Of a DNA stretch of 64,000 nucleotides, positions 10,940 to 21,436 are shown one piece after another (positions within the stretch are counted from its first letter, which is position 1; each line of letters opens with the position of its first letter). Below the pieces are notes generated by a model. It did no database searches and had not been told where the DNA came from. It saw nothing but the letters and a program-made list of their open reading frames with translations. A program made the position numbers and the translations under genes. Origin of the DNA: Hanleya hanleyi (taxonomy: Eukaryota; Mollusca; Polyplacophora; Lepidopleurida; Hanleyidae); contig JAVTVY010051535.1 in assembly GCA_036873755.1 (NCBI GenBank), forward strand, positions 124,001 to 188,000, read 5' to 3'.

Positions 10940-12492
10940 AATCGATACAAGAAAAAAAAATCCTAAAATAAATAAAGAACCAAATGTCTAATGGCTGTGA
11001 AACAGTGTCAGCTATGCAAGTGAATATATGAGAGAGAATGACCTTGATGTTACCTGTACAGTATTTACAAATCTGCAGTCCACCTAAAGAAAACATGTAT
11101 GCATCTTGAATACTCGATAGTATAGAGACATTTCGAAAAGAAAAAAATTTGAAATTTTTCTGAAAACTCAAACAAAAAAGCTATGAAAGATTTTTTCCAA
11201 AAAAAATAATCTAAAACTAAAAAAAAAAAAATTGAATTCAAATCAAATTATCTTTCAAATAATTCAAGATAAAAGAAAAAAAGTAAGAAAATTCAAGTTG
11301 AAATATCGAAAAAAAATTCAAAACAGTAATTTGAAAACTTCTTTAAATTTTCAAAACATTTGAGTCAAAAAACTTAAACCGAATTTTCAAAACTTCAACC
11401 TCAAAATAGATTTGAAAAAAACACCAAACCCCTCCCCTCCCAACTTTTTCAAGTTCAAGATTGCTTTTCCAAAAATTCAACTGCAAAATATTATCCACAA
11501 AATCAAATGACAAGGAATAGAGAACAGAAGATAGCTCCCACAATTACAGTTAGACCCGAAAGTCAACCAAAAAAACACAGCCCTCTATTCTTACTCAAAC
11601 AAACAGTGCAAGAATGTTATTGTTGGCAATTGTTGTCAAGAGTTGTTGTTGTTGTAACCACATGTACATATCAACCTTTGATCAAATACCAATGGACAAT
11701 ATTATTGCTATTGTTTTTCAGCAAATCAATCTTAAAAATTGTTTATCTCTGTGATATTGAATGTATGATGATTATATGAAAGACCTAAATTCAGTATTTT
11801 TATCTTTAGTTTCCAAAAGTCCAAATTAATCTCAAGTCCACAGGCAAAGTCACTATATCAGTAAATCAGCACTTCTCCTGTAAGCATATTCAGTTCCAAA
11901 AAGCGGTATATGGTGACAACACAAAACACAATATAAAAAACTTTCTGTTATTTCATAATAATTGAGCAGTGAAAAATTTATCACAACCAATCTCTGAACC
12001 GTTACTGCACATCCAGGTACATTGCACCAATGTTCATCAATAGTTCTTCAAAGTTCAGAATGTTTTTGTTTTCCTGATATTTCACACACTTGAGAAGATC
12101 ATGTACAGTCTGGATATTCTCCACATCCTTGGAATGCACTCTCCACACCAAGAATTCACTGTCCACATTAAATGGCTGAAGAACAAAAGTGTACTCTCCA
12201 CATCAAGGACATTTCGCCCACTACTGATAGTTCATTAATGGAAATGCACTCTCCGCAGCAAGGATTTTCCACTCACACAATGCAGACCGGATACTTTCCA
12301 CGATACAGACACTTCACTGACGATTAACCACCTCCCATACGAAGATGTTCGTCTCCACTCAGTACTGTGCAGTAATTCTTTGGTAGTAAACAGCACCATT
12401 CCCTATAGGGATCCTCCAAGAATAGACGCCCGGGACATCCACCAGCTACCCTCTATATATGCATGATGACGATGAATGAATTAAATCAGATG
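10940..12492 (-). other. Gypsy 5' leader region, A/T-rich, no gene
   Basis: Between gag and the 5' LTR. Positions about 11140-11500 are a strongly A-rich low-complexity stretch (plus strand) with repeated AAAAATTC/TTCAAA runs. Positions about 12100-12310 contain loosely repeated CTCTCCACA(T/C)CAAG elements. No coding motif was found on either strand. Confidence 0.6.
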
Positions 12493-12509
12493 TAATACTG
12501 GAGGCTCCA
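12493..12509 (-). promoter_or_regulatory. Candidate tRNA primer binding site of the gypsy element
   Basis: Reading the minus strand, one base after the 5' LTR ends (…GTTTACA at 12511) the sequence is TGGAGCCTCCAGTATTA. It starts with TGG, the complement of the CCA tRNA end, at the standard position. I could not name the matching tRNA from memory, so this rests on position and TGG only. Confidence 0.45.
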
Positions 12510-12510
12510 A

Positions 12511-12703
12511 TGTAAACTCGGGGTTTCTACGCCGGTCGAGAGAAGACTCGAAAGATGAGTTCTATTTACAAATGTACACCATTTATTCACAATATGTACA
12601 GGCGTTGGGGAGAACGATGAATGCATACATAATATAGAGGGTAGCGGTTTCACGCTAAAACAAATAGAAACAAACAGAATTTAGTAAACAAGTCACCCGT
12701 AAA
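12511..12703 (-). repeat. 5' LTR of the gypsy element, proximal part
   Basis: Near-identical to 1811-1980 plus 3854-3876 of the other LTR. It is uninterrupted where that copy carries the LINE, so it serves as the empty site. Its last five bases, GTAAA (12699-12703), are the left target duplication of the 12-kb DNA transposon. Confidence 0.9.
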
Positions 12704-12827
12704 CAGGTCCGGGAAATCCCACGAAATTGCGTATATACGTTAGTTCGCATATACAGGCCAACTGGTCAATGAGTGATAGGCCAGTTAGCCTATCAATATC
12801 GTTGTCGAACGAACATTCCTCTGTCAC

Positions 12828-12834
12828 TATAAAA
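12828..12834 (+). promoter_or_regulatory. Candidate TATA box in the left inverted repeat
   Basis: TATAAAA lies about 117 bp upstream of the ATG at 12951. The equivalent site in the right repeat is mutated to TGAAAAA. If real it would drive rightward transcription into the element. Position and motif only; no experimental support. Confidence 0.3.
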
Positions 12835-12950
12835 CGATCTCAAAGTGCAAGATGGTATGTATGTGGGAGACACTTCGAGTTGTACTCTAACTAACCTGCA
12901 CATTGGTGACAACTACTTTTACGGCATGTCTCTGACACGAATTGACTAAA

Positions 12951-13241
12951 ATGGACCCCCTACTTACCATTTCCCTCATTCTCATACTTACCTTCATCTA
13001 TCTGCATCAGATTTTCATAAAAATGCACGGAGCTTTCACATCATGTTACTCTCTTGCGGGCGCAGCCGTTTGCAAAGACAGGGCCGCGTGCAAAGCGAGA
13101 AAAGCATACAGCGCTTTTGTTGTAGTCACATTTCTCCTAAGTCCGTTATCCGCATTGTGGAACTCGTCATATTTTACACATCCTACAGCGGTTAAGGTAA
13201 TCATTCCTCTCATAACAGGCAGAGAGGAGAAAGGCGGCTGA
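12951..13241 (+). CDS. Small putative membrane protein ORF in left inverted repeat
   Basis: A 96-codon frame opening with ATG in a favourable context (ACTAAAATGG). The N-terminus MDPLLTISLILILTFIYL is hydrophobic, like a signal anchor or membrane segment. A second hydrophobic stretch (AFVVVTFLLSPLSALW) lies in the middle, and several Cys and Lys/Arg residues lie between. The right inverted repeat carries the same frame (24264-24611, minus strand). Most differences I noted between the two copies change the amino acid, so there is little sign of selection. It may be the first exon of an element transcript or chance. No family recognised. Confidence 0.3.
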   Translation: MDPLLTISLILILTFIYLHQIFIKMHGAFTSCYSLAGAAVCKDRAACKARKAYSAFVVVTFLLSPLSALWNSSYFTHPTAVKVIIPLITGREEKGG

Positions 13242-13972
13242 ATTTTGAATTTGACCATATTTATAATATTCAATTACAAGAACCAATTCCAAAATTGAGT
13301 AAAGAGCTTACAGATTGAAATCAGCCTATAATTTTCGGTCTTTTCATTTCATTCAGAAATAAGCATGCTTTCTCGTACTATAAAAATAGGCTTTGCAGGC
13401 CAGCAATTATTTACTGCATTAATTCAAATGCATGGAAAACGTGACTACATCAAACTTGTTGTCTATTTCTTGCATGTACCCAGACTTTAGACGCTAGTCC
13501 AGCATCACACAAGGGAGAAGAGTATTCCAAAGACAGACTTTCGATAGAGGTTATTCAACATCATGCCCAGCGAAAAAGGAAATAACCAATGAAATATGGA
13601 TACCATGAAGAAGTCAATATATCACGTACTCCTTCGCGTTATTACGTACAATTCCCATACATTCTTCATATCATCCTTCATGTCATTCTAACGAACCACT
13701 TTGTAACTAACATGAATAAAGTTAACAATACTTGTCATCGGGTCTTTTTTTTGTTCCCCAATGCATCTTTACAGAGACTTCAGTGCATCACCATATCCTC
13801 CTTCCAATGGTAGAAAGGAGAAAATTCCCAACTAAATATTCAAACCCACTCACCCTCGTTATTCGAAGTATCACGGATGTATTGTCCTCAACATATTTTA
13901 TACATTTTCATTTGGATGGACATGGGTCTTGCGTGATGCTCTGAAGTTTTGTGCTATACTGGTACCGTATCA

Positions 13973-16900
13973 ACGGGGGTAAATTGACCCCAGCCAATAA
14001 CTTTTTCAATTGATCACGATTTACTTGGTCCCACCATACCTCACGGGTAACTAAGCCTAGGAGCATCAAAGTTAATTGACATTATGGTCTTAAAGCACGA
14101 GTCTTTCAAAAATCAGTGACATTGACCGGCCTTTTTCTGGGTCACTGGGTCAAAATTTTACACAAAAGACGTGAGGTCATAAATTACAGGCAAAATTGTC
14201 TTTGAGGTATTGTGATCATGTACGTACGTATGCTCATCTGTCTCTGTTTTCTCATTACCATCATATCAAGAATGAGTATGCCTGTACAACAAAGTTCAAA
14301 GTCCAAATGATCAGGAAACCGAAGCCTATAGAAAATCGGCGAAATAAAACCGGTGATTTCAGCTCACCCGGTGAGATTGTGTCAATTTGTCAACACTTCG
14401 TTATCTGAAGAACGACTACCTGTGAGCACCAAACTTGCAATGCACATGCATGTGGTCATAGAGCAGACTATATCGCAAAGTGAGAGTGACCTATTTTGGG
14501 TGGTCAATGAGTCACAGTTATTCCTTTCGTCACCTTGTTGGTTTTTAACTAGCGGTACCATTAGTTAAGAATAATTAAACTAGGCTTATTGACCTTACAC
14601 TGGACACATTCTTGGGCTTCAGCCAAATTTGACATTGCAGTGTTGTCATCATGTGTGTACGTACATATGTGTCCATCTCTATCAATGATGTGTCAAGAAT
14701 ATTTGGGAATTTCCAAACTGAAATCACATATAGGCATAGATTATAGTACAGAAAGATTTTAAAAGTACCGTAGTGAAATTGACCAACATTTTCTGATTAC
14801 TAGGTTAAACTATTTCAATACTGCCAAGGCCGAGGGATTCTCGGTGCTTTGCATGGTTCATCTTTTCGTGAATGTATACGAAATGAAAGAAATATATAGA
14901 CGAAAAAGATTGTGGACCATTTATCTTCGATGCAATCTCTTTGTAATGGAACATATTCGCTTTGGATTGAGCAAAATTCCACATGAGAATTTCTGGAGTG
15001 TGCGACATTAAGGAATCAAATTCGCTATTTTAGTTAAATATTGGTGAAAGCGACATAAAATTCATCTTTCCGTATAATTTAACAGCTGATCAGTGACATT
15101 CACTTTCCTCGAGAAGACGACATACACACGACTATACAAATATGGGCTCCACTGTATCAACCTGGAGAACCGATAGTCGAAATTTCGCTGATGTCTTGAA
15201 ATTGAATGGCGAATATGTGACAATTGCCACGGTTTACATCAATCGTCATCTGTCTGTAGAGAACTTCCAAAACATTTCCTGTCAATAATAACTGACTTCA
15301 CGGTTATTAACTTCTCCACAAAACAATGCACAATTCTTTTGGGTACACTGTCGTGTGAATATTGGTACAAATTCAATGAGTAAGCTACCCAAAATCGTCC
15401 AACAAAGTGGTACAGTACTTGGAGTCAAAGATGCTCCAACTCATCTCATATGCTGCCTCAGATACTATTTCATTGACACCACAAAATTATCCCCACGAGG
15501 ACACTGTGCAGGAGATGATGTATGGCGAGGAATTCTATAGGCATCAGATACGACATTAAGAATTCAGCCCTCATCCAAGAAAATGATTTTCTTCTTAATA
15601 ATGAAAAGGCCATTGACGTCGATTTTTTGCATCAAATTCAAAAGAAACGTTGACCATGTTGACTGAGGAACACTTAAAATGAATAAGTTTTATTGAGAAA
15701 GAAGAGGTCAAAAGTTTCATTGATGAGTATAAGGCATCATGTTTTTCCCTGAAGTACTTTTCAAAACAAATAAGTTTCCAAATCGTTGTCCGATTCTCAT
15801 TCGAATCATTGCTGTTGTGATTTACACTGTTCATTTGAACACCATTGCTAAGTACTTGGTATTCAAACACCATGTGGTGCCTAATTCTGTGGGAATATAC
15901 AACACGTAGGAAACGTGGCGAAAACGACCTTGTACGCTGCGATAGTATTTCAGCTGACGTTTATGTGACACTTTACTCAGCGCATGCACAGTCGGGACAA
16001 AATGATGATGACCTTTGTAACGTCGTTGAAAAAGCAGGAATACATGCTGACAAATACTGCTAGATAAATGCAGGAAGTCATTTGATATGATTATTTCAAA
16101 TTCCTCAGCTGGTGGAAGTGAATCAGACTGAAAAGGTACACGACCGAGTTCAGCAAAAAGTCTTCTCTTGCAACCTTTGGTCTGTGACATGGGGTTGTAT
16201 TAAGAGAAAGGGAAATTCAGTTATGGTATGGTGCATTGACCAATTTCTACTTGACTGTCTTGGCAGTAATATATGCACCCGGAGTCGAAATTGACTTTAT
16301 TTACCCACAGGCAATCGCCTGCTGCTGAAGCGTTAACAGTGAACAGGTTGAACGGACTATTTGTGGATTTCTCACAAGGGGAACTCTATCCTTCCACGAC
16401 GACCGACTACCTACTCGGGTCTTCCACAATACGAAGATGGGAATGAGGGAATAGAGAACGTTGCCCTGTGCGTGTATAAAAACGGCATTTTAAGGAAGTT
16501 ACGTCATCGTCTACAAGTTCAATTATATACCCAATGCAAGCCGATTTGCGGTTTATCTTCTACTGTAGCCGACTTGGCATATACAATAAATAATGCATTC
16601 TGACACCTCCAAATCCAAGGTCAGCTGAAAATGTAACCTGATTTCCACCACACCTTACAACCACACGAACACTACGAGATTACACTTTATATACTACTAG
16701 CCTTATAGCTCATGAAACGTGGAACTGTATTGATGCAAATATTCATTGACAATACGATATACGGACCTATCACATTCCTCGAATGATGGTATCAGGCTCC
16801 AGTTATCCCCACACGCTATATGGTTGGGCCATTCTGGCTAGTTCCTGCCACAGCTTACCGTATGCTTATATACGGAAAAAGTTCTGCATCGTGCTAATTT

Positions 16901-17421
16901 CCCTCTTACCCATAATTATAGCGCCGATGACATGTCAATCCATGAGCAATCCACAGAGGAATGTATGTTATCAATTTAAGTCTAATGTGGATTGAAATGG
17001 ATAAAATTAAGTTTCTTATAATTATCATATATCACCGGCTGCTACCATTTTCGCACCCGTAATCATTTCAATAAATTGGGATCAATGACTTTTAGACATT
17101 TAAGTTCCAAGCCTGCTATTAAGTTCCAAGCCTGCTATTAAGTTGGCGCATTGTCTTCGACCAATGAGCCGGCAAGGTAGGCACATTTTTACAACATACT
17201 AGCCATTAATGAGCCGGCAACGTGGGCAGAATTTTGAATCGTACTAGCAAGTAATATGCCGCAGCACGGGCAGAATCTGTAATCATTCTAAGTGAATAAA
17301 TTCAGGAGTTACCGATGAAAGTAATATGAAGTATAACTTGTTGAGTCAAATTTACGAGGTCATTTATGGGGTATTAAGCAGTGCCTCTAAAGTAAACACA
17401 GCTATTCCTTTTATTTTGTAG
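13973..17421 (+). other. Left inner region of the 12-kb transposon, no clear gene
   Basis: Open frames on both strands are short and unsupported. Segments at about 14205-14560 and 14640-14790 share a diverged motif (GTGATCATGTACGTACGTATG versus GTCATCATGTGTGTACGTACATATG), suggesting an old internal duplication. Frames at 15355-15540 and 15845-16063 (plus) could be exon relics of the element gene, but no splice structure or motif confirms this. Near 17100-17290 a loosely repeated AATGAGCCGGCAACGTGGGC-type unit occurs. Confidence 0.4.
17101..17290 (+). repeat. Imperfect short repeats upstream of the transposon gene
   Basis: The phrase GTTCCAAGCCTGCTATTAA is repeated back to back (about 17105-17142). 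It is followed by three diverged units of the form CTAGC-ATTAATGAGCCGGCAACGTGGGCAGA, and about 17256-17275 reads GCCGCAGCACGGGC. A related unit, ACTAGCGAGTAATGTGCCCG followed by CATCACGGGC, recurs at about 20725-20755. The shared motif may be a binding-site cluster or an old satellite. Confidence 0.45.
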
Positions 17422-20400
17422 AAGAAGAAATGCAGCTGTAAGAAACATGAGGAATTTTCGGCAGGCAAAGAGGTGAAAGTAGAAAGAATCTGGCACAGAA
17501 AAATTAAAGCCGCTGTGCTGAACTATTTAAAATCTGTTGGTGTTCTAACGCCAAAAAATAATTACCTTTGCACAGGCTGTGCTGAATATGCCGAAAGTGT
17601 CAATCATAGCGATGGCGATTCTTCCATGGAAATCACCGAAGATGTACCTGCCCAAGGTGTTGCCGGTGAAGAAGACAGGTTACATGCAGAAATGGAAGCG
17701 GACGTAACTGAGTTTGCGGGGAAAATACGGGAGGTCCATCTCACATCCGATCAAATCATTGCCATCGCCTCAGCACTTGGTGCATCACAGTCACTTCATT
17801 TGTATAGGGATTCTGTGGACATTCTGGGGGACTACAGGGACTATAAATAGTTTCAATTGTATTCATCAACAGATTGGCTTCATCATCGTAATGCTGTTCT
17901 CATCTCATTCCTCAAGGGTTTATGCAGTCTTGATCAAGATGATGTGGAAGTTCACCGGAAAAACCCCCAAATGTGTTAGCCAACGCCGTGGAGCACGTGT
18001 ACATGGCCAGGAACTTAAATTTCATTGGACCCATCTCATTCTCCAAGTCACTTCTCACTCATCAAAAGACCAACAGTAAATTCGCCGCCCAAATATCATC
18101 ATCAGTTTCACCATCAGGAAGTTACACCTCATTGCAGACCTGGACCAAGACTCACAGCGCCGAGCCACTCCCATCGCCACCAGTCACTGACGTCATTTCA
18201 TTCCTGGGCAATAACCAGAAAATCTCCCCGAACTGGCGGGTGCGTTTGCAGGCCAAAGCTCTCGTCAGCATCATCACCATGGTCATGCCTATCCTATCAT
18301 TAGACACCACCATCCAGCAATCGCCACATTTGTCACCCGTCCATTGGTTGCATCTTGACAGGACGAACCGCAAGACAGCCTTCGAAACCATGAAGAAGGA
18401 AGATGCGACAATGAACACCATATTCGCAGTAAATTCATAGCTGGTCGTCTGGAAAAATTGTATGAAGAACAAACCGCTGGCGGAAGTGCAACCGACGACC
18501 ATGCTGCTGAAGTTGCTGAATCATCATCCCAGAAGGACCCATACGATTTTATACCACATCATCACCCATCGAAACCTGTTGAAGTCGTACTGGGATCATG
18601 CCAATCCATGCTCATACCAAGCCGTCCATACAGTCATCAACAACATCTCATCGGAGGTTGGTATTGGGGAATCGCGCCCCTGGACAGTTGTCGGATGTGA
18701 CGGGAACCCGTACCTCCTTGCCTGCCGACTTCAAGAGTATCATTTCACTTGTCCCATCTGTCAACATGAGTCGCCATCACAAGATCATCTTCAACGGCAT
18801 ATGTCCAATCACCATGGAATTCACAACAGCAACACATCATTGTGTCGTCTTTTCCGCCATGTTTTGTTTGTTCCTGGTACAGGACACTATGAAATTAGTA
18901 TGGTCAAGGCTGCATTTAAACTCTTGTGGAACGTCATCATCAAAACCCTCGCACATCAGATCCTTGGTTTCCGATCATTCAGAGCACTTCATTATTGTAG
19001 TATTGCATCGAACCATCACAAATCCTGGCAGATCATCGAAATCATCCTCTTCGCCACCACAGATGAACTTCTTCAACCATACGTCACCAAATGCATCGGG
19101 GAATGGATTCATCCAACCATCGAGGGATTGGGAGTTTGGCTTTCAAAGGTGAAAAATCCAAACTACCTATTTCTAAAAGACTGTATTTGGACTTTCATCT
19201 CCGCACTTTACCTTCATCGTGCCGGCATGCGAAGAAGTAACATCGGGGTGACGCATGCCGCACGCATCACATTCTCCCGGCTATTCTTCGCACTCAACAT
19301 GCCGAATTACCGACAAATCGAGACACGACATCGTCTTATGTTATCAAAGTGTCCACCGCAAGTCCGAACATTCCTGGACATGTTCGAGACCATTTCTATC
19401 ACTGGCAACCCCAGCAAAGGTGAAGGTGGGGACTTCGTCCTGGAAGCAAAAAACAGGTGTGTAAAGATGTGGATGCCGGCTGGTAACCCGACCCCGGAAC
19501 AGTGGACACGCGTCTGTCGCAATATTAAAGGACTAGATGACGTAAGTTAACATTTGAAATCAAATTTTGGTAAAACTTCTTCAGAGAAAGTACGTCTAAA
19601 TATTGATTCATATTTACCATGGTTTATCAAATTCATTTCCAAAAAGGAAACTGTTTCAAAATGTGGAACTTCAGCCTATAGGCTTTTTTGTACATGTGCA
19701 TGAATATATTGAGTATGAACAATGATTGCTGATTATCCCAAAAAAACAAAATTCAAAAGAAAAAATCTAATAAATGAAATTATGAATGTAACAAAAATAT
19801 GGAATGTTTTTAAAAGTCCGTTTGGATTTGGACCTCCACCCTAGGCAGGTTGCATGTACCCAATAGTTACAGTTTGCTACATGGCAACCTACCCAGGGAC
19901 CCATTCCCTCATCTGCTGGTGTGCCATACTGTACTCTACACAGGCTACAATTTTCCGATTCCTCTCCAGCGGGATTGTCTGTTGGACCAGTGGAAGATCA
20001 TTCCCTCAACCTGGCCCTCCGCACTGAAGTTTCATTTCTGTTCTTCTCAAGTCTGTGTGTTCCAGCAGACGGGGTAGAGGGGCCGAGGGGATCGAATAAT
20101 GGGGCAGGTGGGAGGATCAAATTAAAGAAACATGGTGTAGGAACAATTTGGGTGGGCTGACTTTCAGGTTCGGGTTGAAAAGGTGGAGGTAGGGTTGAGG
20201 GTTGCGGGGAATCATTTGGTGGGGAGGATGTCAAGGGAAGGATATTTAAAGGAACAACAAAAACACTATTCGCCTCGGTCCCCAATGATGATGTGAGTGG
20301 CGTTGATGTACATGAAGTAGGTGGAGCGTTTACAGTTGATGTTAATGATAATGTTGGTGTGGAAGATGATGTCGACGGGGTCGCTTTCCGTACAAGAACC

Positions 20401-21436
20401 TACATAGAAATAGATAATAGGTGAAACTGAACAGTCTTCAATTTATCATATCAAACAGCTGGAGGAATTCGAAAGCCAGCAATTTATCGTTATAGTTCAG
20501 AACAAAATTTGACCAATCATGAGATCCACATTTCAGAAATGGAGTAATATGTTGTGTTATTTAACTGTCATTGATGTCATCAGTTGTCACATTTTATTGC
20601 TATGGAGTTATGCAATTAACCCACTCACCGACTTCACATGCTCTTTTCAGGATTTACCTCGCATGTATCCTGAAAGTGGATTATTAAGTATGCCCGCATA
20701 GCAGACTCATTTCATTCTAGCATACTAGCGAGTAATGTGCCCGCATCACGGGCACACTCATTAAGCATTAGAACTTGCCATAAATATATCTGGATTGACG
20801 ATCAAAAAACAATAAGTTATAGTTCCTCAATCTGATTCATGATATCATATAGTGAGTGGTATTTTTGGATAATTAACGTTTTAATATCCGTCGCAACTCA
20901 CCATGTTCTTGTACAGGCTGGTGGCAAAATAAGTCCGCTTCCCCGTCGACCGGTGCCGTATTTCTAAGTATACCTCGGTTTCACAGGTGATGTTGATGTC
21001 TGTCGCCTACGAAAACAACAGCAATAATCACTAATGGTGTATTGTATTTGTGTATTTTTAGGTGGAGAAAGCAATGGATGAGGTGTTTCACTGTAACACA
21101 GACGACCCACACTACATGTACCATCCGAATCTGGACCGCGAGATGACTGCATGGCGAACACACATGCGGTGATCGAGTTATCTCGCGAATCCAACTCAGG
21201 AGGCGGCCCCTGTCAGCATGGAGGGAAAACCATGCCACAAGACATTGGTGGAGTTCGCCAGTTTGTGTGAAAGTAACGAGGCCCTATACAGAAAAGTAGT
21301 CGGTGAACGTGGCTTCAAACCTGCACCCAAGTTGCGTAAATTGACCATTCTTGAGGGGGATGACGAGGAGGAGGAGGACAACGACGAGGACGAGGAGGAG
21401 AACGACGAGGAGGAGGAGGAGGACGACGAGGATTAG
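17422..21436 (+). pseudogene. Broken multi-exon protein gene of the 12-kb transposon (possible transposase)
   Basis: Exon 17422-19541 starts after an acceptor (ATTTTGTAG) and ends at a donor (GAC|GTAAGT). Exon 21062-21436 follows TTTTTAG in matching phase. Features in order: CSCKKH Cys/His cluster; HRKIKAAVLNYLKSVGVL; YLCTGC; a helical block ending LGDYRDYK; ANAVEHVYMARNLNFIGP; a C2H2 finger (about 18748-18812, CPICQHE...HMSNHH); blocks around VVGCDGNPY (about 18688-18710), GHYE (18882-18893) and GEGGDF (19420-19437); then CNTDDPHYMY and a Glu/Asp tail. Breaks: TAG after 17847, frame changes near 17970, 18427 and 18560, and an in-frame TGA near 21171. I recall similar multi-copy proteins in invertebrate genomes but cannot name the superfamily. 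The three acidic blocks could be a DDE/D triad; that is inference. Confidence 0.65.
19542..21061 (+). other. Intron-like segment between the two transposon coding blocks
   Basis: Bounded by GTAAGT at 19542 and TTTTTAG at 21061. The segment 19998-20285 is G/T-rich and gives a long Pro/Ser/Thr frame on the minus strand with no family motif; I regard it as chance. The segment at about 20690-20770 repeats the motif seen at 17101-17290. Confidence 0.45.

Larger units (their letters stand above)
12704..13972 (+). repeat. Left terminal inverted repeat of the 12-kb transposon
   Basis: Matches the reverse complement of 23589-24858. Similarity runs from CAGGTCCGGG through to GGTACCGTATCA at 13961-13972, then stops. 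It contains a subterminal hairpin (TGATAGGC 12774-12781 and GCCTATCA 12788-12795), a TATAAAA box at 12828-12834 and an open frame at 12951-13241. In the right copy the hairpin has one mismatch and the TATA box reads TGAAAAA. Confidence 0.9.

Noticed and set aside
1811..12705. A gypsy element with 195-bp LTRs ending at GTAAACA
   Set aside because: The repeats at first seem to stop at 3878 and 12705, but the similarity resumes at 24864. The real LTRs are about 790 bp, the second being split by the 12-kb transposon. The polypurine tract at 4469 and the CATA duplication confirm the longer form.
18152..18502. Minus-strand frame inside the transposon gene
   Set aside because: Antisense to the recognised coding blocks.
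19998..20285. Pro-rich minus-strand frame
   Set aside because: It lies in the transposon's intron over a G/T-rich stretch and has no family motif.
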